A DNA stretch of 9,883 bases, from positions 1 to 9,883 of the forward strand of contig JAPKDE010000087.1 of assembly GCA_028822675.1 (NCBI GenBank), read 5' to 3'. Below are positions 5,561 through 9,883 of the stretch, in pieces. The stretch comes from Dehalococcoidia bacterium (GTDB lineage Bacteria; Chloroflexota; Dehalococcoidia; UBA3495). Made by a program: the position numbers and the translations under genes. Below the pieces are notes generated by a model that made no database searches, had not been told where the DNA came from, and was given only the letters and a program-made list of their open reading frames with translations. Every line of letters begins with the position of its first letter. Positions within the stretch are counted from its first letter, which is position 1.

Positions 5561-6706
5561 ATGACTTCCTTTGAACCCGGCACAACCCAACCAGCGCCCA
5601 GCAGTCTGCCCGGCAGCCAGTCTCGCCCTGGTAGCCCAACTGTGGCCGTGGTTGCTACCACCCCTGAAACGGCGGTGGCGGACATGGGTCGGGCCATGGA
5701 CCTGGCTGGGATCAGCCAGTTTCTGTCTCCTGAGATCAAGACCTTCTTGAAGGTGAATATCTCCTGGCAACACTGGTATCCCGCCTGCTCGACCACCCCC
5801 TGGCAGATAGAAGGTGTTACGAAAGCCCTTGAAGCACTGGGACATAAAGACTTGGTGGCCGCCCACAACGGAACAGTGGTGGTGAACTCCTACGAGGGAG
5901 AACTCAAGAACAAACACAAGGCCGCACAGCTAAAAGTTGGCCTTTCTGACATTCATCTAGACTCGGAACCAAATGGCTGGATTGACTACAAGCCCAAGGC
6001 TGAGATGCTGGTGCTGGATGATATATTCCCGGAGGGCATCCAGATTCCGGAGAGCTTCCCCGGTACCAATATAGTCCACCTGCCGACCATGAAGACCCAC
6101 GTTTTCACGACCATGACCGGGGCAATGAAGAACGCCTTTGGTGGCCTGCTGCACCGGAAGCGCCACTGGACGCACTCGGTGATTCACGAGACGCTAACGG
6201 ACTTATTGGCCATCCAACAAGAGATTCACCCAGGGTTGTTTGCGGTGATGGACGGGACTTTTGCCGGAGACGGACCCGGCCCTCGAGCCATGCGTTGGCA
6301 CATCAAGGACCGAATCCTAGCCAGCAACGACCAGGTAGCCATAGACGCCGTAGCCGCCAAAATGATGGGATTCGATCCCATGAGCATTAAGTTCATCAGG
6401 CTGGCCCACGAGCGCGGTTTGGGGTGTGGGGACGTTTCTAAGATCAACATCGTTGGTGAGGACATCAGTCAGACCAACTGGCAGTTCACCGGAGTGGAAA
6501 ACACCTTTGCCAGCCGTGGTCAGAAGCTGATCTACTGGGGCCCGCTAAAGCCGCTGGAGAAGATGTTGCTCCGCAGTCCCATCGTCGGCTGGGCATTCTT
6601 GGCGTCCAATCTGTACCATAACGGGTACTGGTTAAAGACCAAGGGCCGTCGCCGGATTAATGCCGCCCTGAAGACGGAATGGGGCAAGCTCTTCGAGTCT
6701 TATTAA
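5561..6706 (+). CDS. DUF362 domain protein
   Basis: A 381-residue soluble protein. DUF362 landmarks: LPTMKTHVFTTMTGAMKNAFGG (174-195), the Asp-rich segment MDGTFAGDGPGPR (230-242), then SNDQVAIDAVAAKMMGFDP (255-273) and the LGCGD turn (287-291). The first 25 residues are rich in Pro, Ser and Gly and look disordered. There is no 2x[4Fe-4S] ferredoxin domain, which some DUF362 proteins carry. Cys76 and Cys289 are candidate functional cysteines. The biochemical role of the family is unknown to me. AGGAG lies 8 bases before ATG 5561. The gap from the UbiA gene is 72 bases and contains only a weak AGACG/CGTCT inverted pair. Confidence 0.85.
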   Translation: MTSFEPGTTQPAPSSLPGSQSRPGSPTVAVVATTPETAVADMGRAMDLAGISQFLSPEIKTFLKVNISWQHWYPACSTTPWQIEGVTKALEALGHKDLVAAHNGTVVVNSYEGELKNKHKAAQLKVGLSDIHLDSEPNGWIDYKPKAEMLVLDDIFPEGIQIPESFPGTNIVHLPTMKTHVFTTMTGAMKNAFGGLLHRKRHWTHSVIHETLTDLLAIQQEIHPGLFAVMDGTFAGDGPGPRAMRWHIKDRILASNDQVAIDAVAAKMMGFDPMSIKFIRLAHERGLGCGDVSKINIVGEDISQTNWQFTGVENTFASRGQKLIYWGPLKPLEKMLLRSPIVGWAFLASNLYHNGYWLKTKGRRRINAALKTEWGKLFESY

Positions 6707-6777
6707 CCGGTCTTATTAACAGGAAAGATTACCCAGCACACTTCAGTCAAATAGATTAAAAGGAATAAAACCCAGGT

Positions 6778-7872
6778 ATGGATATCGCAGTAATTGGGCT
6801 GCCCCAGAGCGGCAAGACAACTGTTTTTAACGCGCTAACGGCCGGCCATTCATCGTCCATGGGAGCTGGTGATGCCGGACCATTGCAGGTAGGCGTGGTC
6901 AAGGTTATTGACCCCCGGCTGGCGGTGCTGGACGGTATGTACCACCCAAAGAAGATCATTCATCCGGAGATCAAGTACTGGGACCTGCCGCCCCTCGACC
7001 GTGAAGCAGCGTCCGCGAATCAGGTACTAAGCGGCCGCCAACGGAACATCCTGCAGGCCGCCGATGCTTTGCTGCTGGTAATCAGGGCTTTTGAAGACCC
7101 GGCACTGCTACACCCGCTGGAAACCGTAGACCCAGCTCGCGACGTTAAGTTGCTGCTGGACGAGTTGTCCCTGGCCGACCTGGAGGCCCTGGAAAAAGCA
7201 GAAGCGCGCCTAAGTGATGGCCTCAAAAAATCTAAGCCAGCAGAGAGACCAGCCATGATTCCGCTGCTGGAGACCGTACAGAAGGTCAAGGCCTTTTTGG
7301 AAGAGGGCATCCCCGTGAAATCTCAGACCCTGACGGCTTCTGAAACGACAGCGTTGGTTGATTTCCAACTGCTGACCGCCAAGCCAGTGATGATCGCGTT
7401 CAATGTTGGAGAAGATGACAAAGCTCCCACATTGGAGTCATTAGGCATCTCCAGCGAGGTGTCCGGCGGACTGGGCGAGGTTGGTCTCTGTGCCAAAATA
7501 GAAGAGGATCTGTCCCTGATGGAAGCGGACGAGGCTAAGGAGTTCCGAGAAGCCATGGGGCTGGATGAGCCTGCTGTAGAGCGGGTCAAGCAAGTCTGTT
7601 ACAGCACCGTGGGTCTGGTGTCATTCCTGACGGTTGGCGAGGACGAATGTCGCGCCTGGCCGGTACCTGCCGGTATCGTGGCCCAGATGGCAGCCGGTAC
7701 GATACACACCGATTTCACCCGCGGGTTCATCCGGGCGGAAGTGATTGCCTATGACGATTTGATTCGTTGCGGCAGCTTGGCTCAGGGGCGTAAGGAAGGC
7801 GTTCTCCGTTCCGAAGGAAAGACCTACGAGGTTAAGGACGGCGACGTTATTAACTTCCTGATTAATACCTAG
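6778..7872 (+). CDS. Divergent YchF-like P-loop NTPase (DUF933/TGS C-terminus)
   Basis: A 364-residue member of the Obg/YchF class. It begins directly with the P-loop GLPQSGKTT (7-15; canonical YchF has GLPNVGKST). A helical insert follows at about 125-200, the non-canonical G4 FNVGEDD (208-214), and a well-kept C-terminal TGS-like domain: RAWPVPAG, then GTIHTDFTRGFIRAEV (307-322) and EGKTYEVKDGDVINF (346-360). YchF binds ATP because its G4 is NxxE and not NKxD; NVGED here fits ATP preference. Oddity: the switch-II DxxG motif is replaced by DLPPLD (69-74), so Gly is missing and the canonical switch cannot work in the usual way. It is therefore likely a paralogue and not the housekeeping YchF. 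Role in translation or redox control is by family analogy only. Context gives no clear link to the lipid genes upstream. Confidence 0.87.
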   Translation: MDIAVIGLPQSGKTTVFNALTAGHSSSMGAGDAGPLQVGVVKVIDPRLAVLDGMYHPKKIIHPEIKYWDLPPLDREAASANQVLSGRQRNILQAADALLLVIRAFEDPALLHPLETVDPARDVKLLLDELSLADLEALEKAEARLSDGLKKSKPAERPAMIPLLETVQKVKAFLEEGIPVKSQTLTASETTALVDFQLLTAKPVMIAFNVGEDDKAPTLESLGISSEVSGGLGEVGLCAKIEEDLSLMEADEAKEFREAMGLDEPAVERVKQVCYSTVGLVSFLTVGEDECRAWPVPAGIVAQMAAGTIHTDFTRGFIRAEVIAYDDLIRCGSLAQGRKEGVLRSEGKTYEVKDGDVINFLINT

Positions 7873-7893
7873 TCGGTCTGTTTGTAGCGACTC

Positions 7894-8442
7894 ATGAACG
7901 AGCAGCCAAGCCTACATATTCGCCAGTATCTGCCTGCGGACTTAGTTCCGGTGCAAGAGTTATTCGCCAACGGACTCATAGAGTCCTCGGGTGAAGCTGA
8001 GCGCGAAGTACGCCGCTACGTGGAAAACTCCCTGAAAGACGATATGGCCGACATACCAGCCCATTATCTATCCCAAGAGCGCGGTAATTTCTGGGTGGCA
8101 GAATCCGTGGGGACATCCGTCGGGACAATGGTTGGTAAAGGCGAAATAGTTGGGATAGTTGGAATCCAACAAATGGATGCAGTTGATGACGCTGAGCTGC
8201 GACGTATGAGCGTATCATCGTCAGCTCGTAGGCAAGGGATTGGACGCCGTTTGCTGGAGACCACTGAAGAGTTCTGCCGGGAAAAGGGTTACCACCGCAT
8301 TTGTCTTTCAACTGTAGATCTTCTGGCTCCGGCTTTAGAGATGTACCGGAAATATGGCTACACTACGGTGAAAGAAGAACCATTGGGAGAGCCGCCTCAC
8401 CGCTCAATAATTGTTCATTACCTGGTCAAGGAATTGGCGTAA
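7894..8442 (+). CDS. GNAT-family N-acetyltransferase
   Basis: A 182-residue acetyl-CoA-dependent acetyltransferase of about the usual length for a single GNAT domain. It opens with LHIRQYLPADL (7-17), has the beta-4 segment FWVAE...GEIVGIVGIQ (66-92), and the acetyl-CoA pyrophosphate loop ELRRMSVSSSARRQGIGRRL (101-120; R/Q-x-x-G-x-G as RRQGIG at 112-117). ALEMYRKYGYTTVKEE (147-162) is the typical end. It resembles NAT8-like/ribosomal-type small GNATs, but the substrate cannot be read from sequence. It is 21 bases after the YchF-like gene and is the last gene before the terminator, so the two are very likely co-transcribed. Confidence 0.9.
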   Translation: MNEQPSLHIRQYLPADLVPVQELFANGLIESSGEAEREVRRYVENSLKDDMADIPAHYLSQERGNFWVAESVGTSVGTMVGKGEIVGIVGIQQMDAVDDAELRRMSVSSSARRQGIGRRLLETTEEFCREKGYHRICLSTVDLLAPALEMYRKYGYTTVKEEPLGEPPHRSIIVHYLVKELA

Positions 8443-8486
8443 AAATAACCGGAAAATAACTGGCTTCTGGTTTTACAACGACTTGG

Positions 8487-8546
8487 CGTAAAGCAAAAAG
8501 AAAGGCCCCTCCCGTTAACGGGAGGGGCCTTTCTTTTTGCTTTACG
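8487..8546. terminator. Bidirectional terminator, perfect 60-bp palindrome
   Basis: Bases 8487-8516 are the exact reverse complement of 8517-8546. The 11-bp GC core (GGCCCCTCCCG with its complement, 8504-8529) surrounds a central UUAA loop and is flanked by A-rich then T-rich arms, so on both strands the core is followed by TTTCTTTTT. It serves the plus-strand operon ending at 8442 and the convergent solute-binding protein gene ending at 8565. The arms continue well past the U-tract (GCAAAAAG and GTAAA also pair), which is longer than a terminator needs. Confidence 0.92.
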
Positions 8547-8564
8547 GGTTCGCCATCTCAGTTA

Positions 8565-9883
8565 TTACCGAGCTTTGGTGTACTCGAAGGCAGCTGCAGT
8601 CCGTACTTCACTCCAGTCTGTGGGTTCCCATCCATCGATGGACAACCGTTTGCCAATCGGCCATACGGCGTCATGGGTATAGAGTGCGGATGCCATTGCA
8701 TTGTCAAAAATCCAGTTATAGACCTTAACATTTTTGTCCCACGCAACTTCGGGATCAACCTCAGAAGCCGCGTCACCTACGTTCTCGTCCAACCAAGGGT
8801 GGTGAGTGCCGTAGCTGAATGTGGACTTGGTCTGGTAGTTGGAAGCGCCGACGATCGGAGAAAGTCGTACTCCAACAGTGTGACACGTGGCACCCATGTA
8901 GTTCCTGGAAATCAATTCAGGACGTAGGGTGGCGTAAGGGATGTTCTGGAATTTAACTTCCAGGCCAATGGCTTCCCAATATTGGGAAACCGCTTCGCAG
9001 GCCTCAACCTCTGCAACCGCACCGCGGATGGAGGGGGTGAGTGTGATGGAGAAGCCATCCGGGAATCCGGCTTCAGTAATCATCTGCTTGGCCAGGTCTG
9101 GGTTATATTCGTAGACCCAATCAGGGTTGGCTCGGGCATCGTGGCCCATCCAGTCCCTGACGGACAAAGGCTTTCCAAATCCGGACAACAGGGTGTCCAC
9201 GATGGTCTGCCGGTCAATGGCCATGTTCAACGCTTTCTTAACCTTAACAGCGTTGGCCCATTCTACGGAATCGGTGTCTAGGTTAGTAGATACCCAAGCG
9301 AGGTCGGTCTGTACTTGTGAGTACTCTTCGCCTTCCTTGTCAAGGCCATACAACTGTCCGTATAGGTTCAGACCAGCTTGTCCAGCATTGGGGAATCCCT
9401 TGACCATGGCTCCGTCTACGTCTTCAACGGTCGCGAGGGAATCAAATGCCATGTCAAAGCTGTCTAGGGTTCCGGTCTGGAACCCGGCGACCCGGGCAGA
9501 CTCTTCAGGGATTGTCCAGTAAACCAGCTCCGCGAAGTGAGGAGTTTGGCGCCAGTGGTCCTCAACAGCGCTCATCTTCCAAGATACGCCGCTTTCGGAG
9601 CTTTCAATCTGCCAGGGACCGGTGGCGGCAATGTTTTTGCTGGCCACTTCGATACCGACCTCGTCAGACTGTTTCTTGCTGACAACCCAAGAGCTGGATC
9701 CGCCAGCGTTGCGCATGAATTCAAAGACCTGAGCGGGAACCCATGGCACTACAGTGTCAACCACCAGAGTGTAGTCGTCTACCACTTCGGAGCCACCGTC
9801 TTCGTGGTTGAAGTAGTCGCCGATGATGCCAGCGCGGGCGTGTTTGGCGCCTGCATTCCACTGGATGTAGGAGTAGAGGACAT
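8565..9883 (-). CDS. ABC-transporter solute-binding protein, family 5 (peptide/nickel type), C-terminal part
   Basis: Reading frame open from the window edge (first full codon at 9881) to TAA at 8565-8567, giving about 438 residues; the signal peptide and N-terminal lobe start are missing. Family 5 signs: a TGPWQIESSE segment, KKALNMAIDRQTIVDTLLSGFGKPL (the classical hinge region after which the second lobe begins), then PDWVYEYNPDLAKQMITEAGFPDGFSITLT and EAVSQYWEAIGLEVKFQNI. Such extracytoplasmic proteins deliver peptides, nickel or other small solutes to an ABC importer; the ligand cannot be told. The GTG at 9785 is not the start, because the frame continues upstream in typical family sequence (VLYSYIQWN). 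Its permease genes, if linked, lie outside the window. Confidence 0.92.
   Translation of the reverse strand, partial: VLYSYIQWNAGAKHARAGIIGDYFNHEDGGSEVVDDYTLVVDTVVPWVPAQVFEFMRNAGGSSSWVVSKKQSDEVGIEVASKNIAATGPWQIESSESGVSWKMSAVEDHWRQTPHFAELVYWTIPEESARVAGFQTGTLDSFDMAFDSLATVEDVDGAMVKGFPNAGQAGLNLYGQLYGLDKEGEEYSQVQTDLAWVSTNLDTDSVEWANAVKVKKALNMAIDRQTIVDTLLSGFGKPLSVRDWMGHDARANPDWVYEYNPDLAKQMITEAGFPDGFSITLTPSIRGAVAEVEACEAVSQYWEAIGLEVKFQNIPYATLRPELISRNYMGATCHTVGVRLSPIVGASNYQTKSTFSYGTHHPWLDENVGDAASEVDPEVAWDKNVKVYNWIFDNAMASALYTHDAVWPIGKRLSIDGWEPTDWSEVRTAAAFEYTKAR

Noticed and set aside
8434..8492. Direct repeat TTGGCGTAAA at 8434-8443 and 8483-8492
   Set aside because: Ten bases, one copy being the end of the GNAT gene. 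It could mark a small duplication but there is no mobile-element signature.
8982..9522. Plus-strand ORFs of 99 and 131 codons
   Set aside because: They are antisense to a clear SBP_bac_5 coding frame and show no family motifs.
9783..9785. GTG as the start of the solute-binding protein
   Set aside because: The same frame stays open to the window edge with family-like sequence, so the gene is cut by the window and is not N-terminally truncated.

Overview
The window looks like a chromosomal stretch of a moderately GC-rich, free-living bacterium. My best guess is a Chloroflexota (SAR202/Dehalococcoidia-like) lineage. The guess rests on the gene mix (CysM of the CysO-dependent type, a proline-rich MoeB, a family-5 solute-binding protein, a divergent YchF paralogue) and on overall feel, not on a marker gene. 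I see no mobile element, CRISPR array, tRNA or rRNA.

Left part (1-2960, all minus strand): a sulfur/cysteine block. Reading in the direction of transcription there is a PaaI-type thioesterase (2450-2899), an Rrf2-family regulator with an IscR-like cysteine triad (1846-2274), a 400-base gap, moeB (594-1442), an intrinsic terminator, and the N-terminal half of cysM (1-457, running off the window). The gap is the most interesting part of the window. It has a strong promoter (TTGACA-17-TAGACT). Almost directly at the predicted transcription start sits an unannotated 29-codon ORF whose C-terminal part reads Thr-Cys-Ala-Cys-Thr-Cys. A Rho-independent terminator follows about 50 bases after its stop, and then come the moeB/cysM genes. 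This is the layout of a cysteine-sensing transcription attenuator, with a near-leaderless polycysteine leader peptide.

Middle and right part (about 3016-8546, plus strand): a probable operon of six genes with 21-72 base gaps. It starts from a TATAAT box and may begin with a 22-codon GTG minicistron whose stop overlaps the first gene's start (ATGA). The genes encode a small three-helix membrane protein, a flippase-like UPF0104/LPG-synthase-TM protein, a UbiA-family decaprenyl-phosphate phosphoribosyltransferase-like enzyme, a DUF362 protein, a divergent YchF-like P-loop NTPase lacking the DxxG switch-II motif, and a GNAT acetyltransferase. The first three suggest synthesis and membrane translocation of a polyprenyl-phosphate-linked pentose, which is inference. 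The operon ends in a perfect 60-bp palindrome that works as a terminator in both directions.

Right end (8565-9883, minus strand): the C-terminal ~438 residues of an ABC-transporter solute-binding protein of the peptide/nickel family (SBP_bac_5), convergent with the operon and cut by the window edge.
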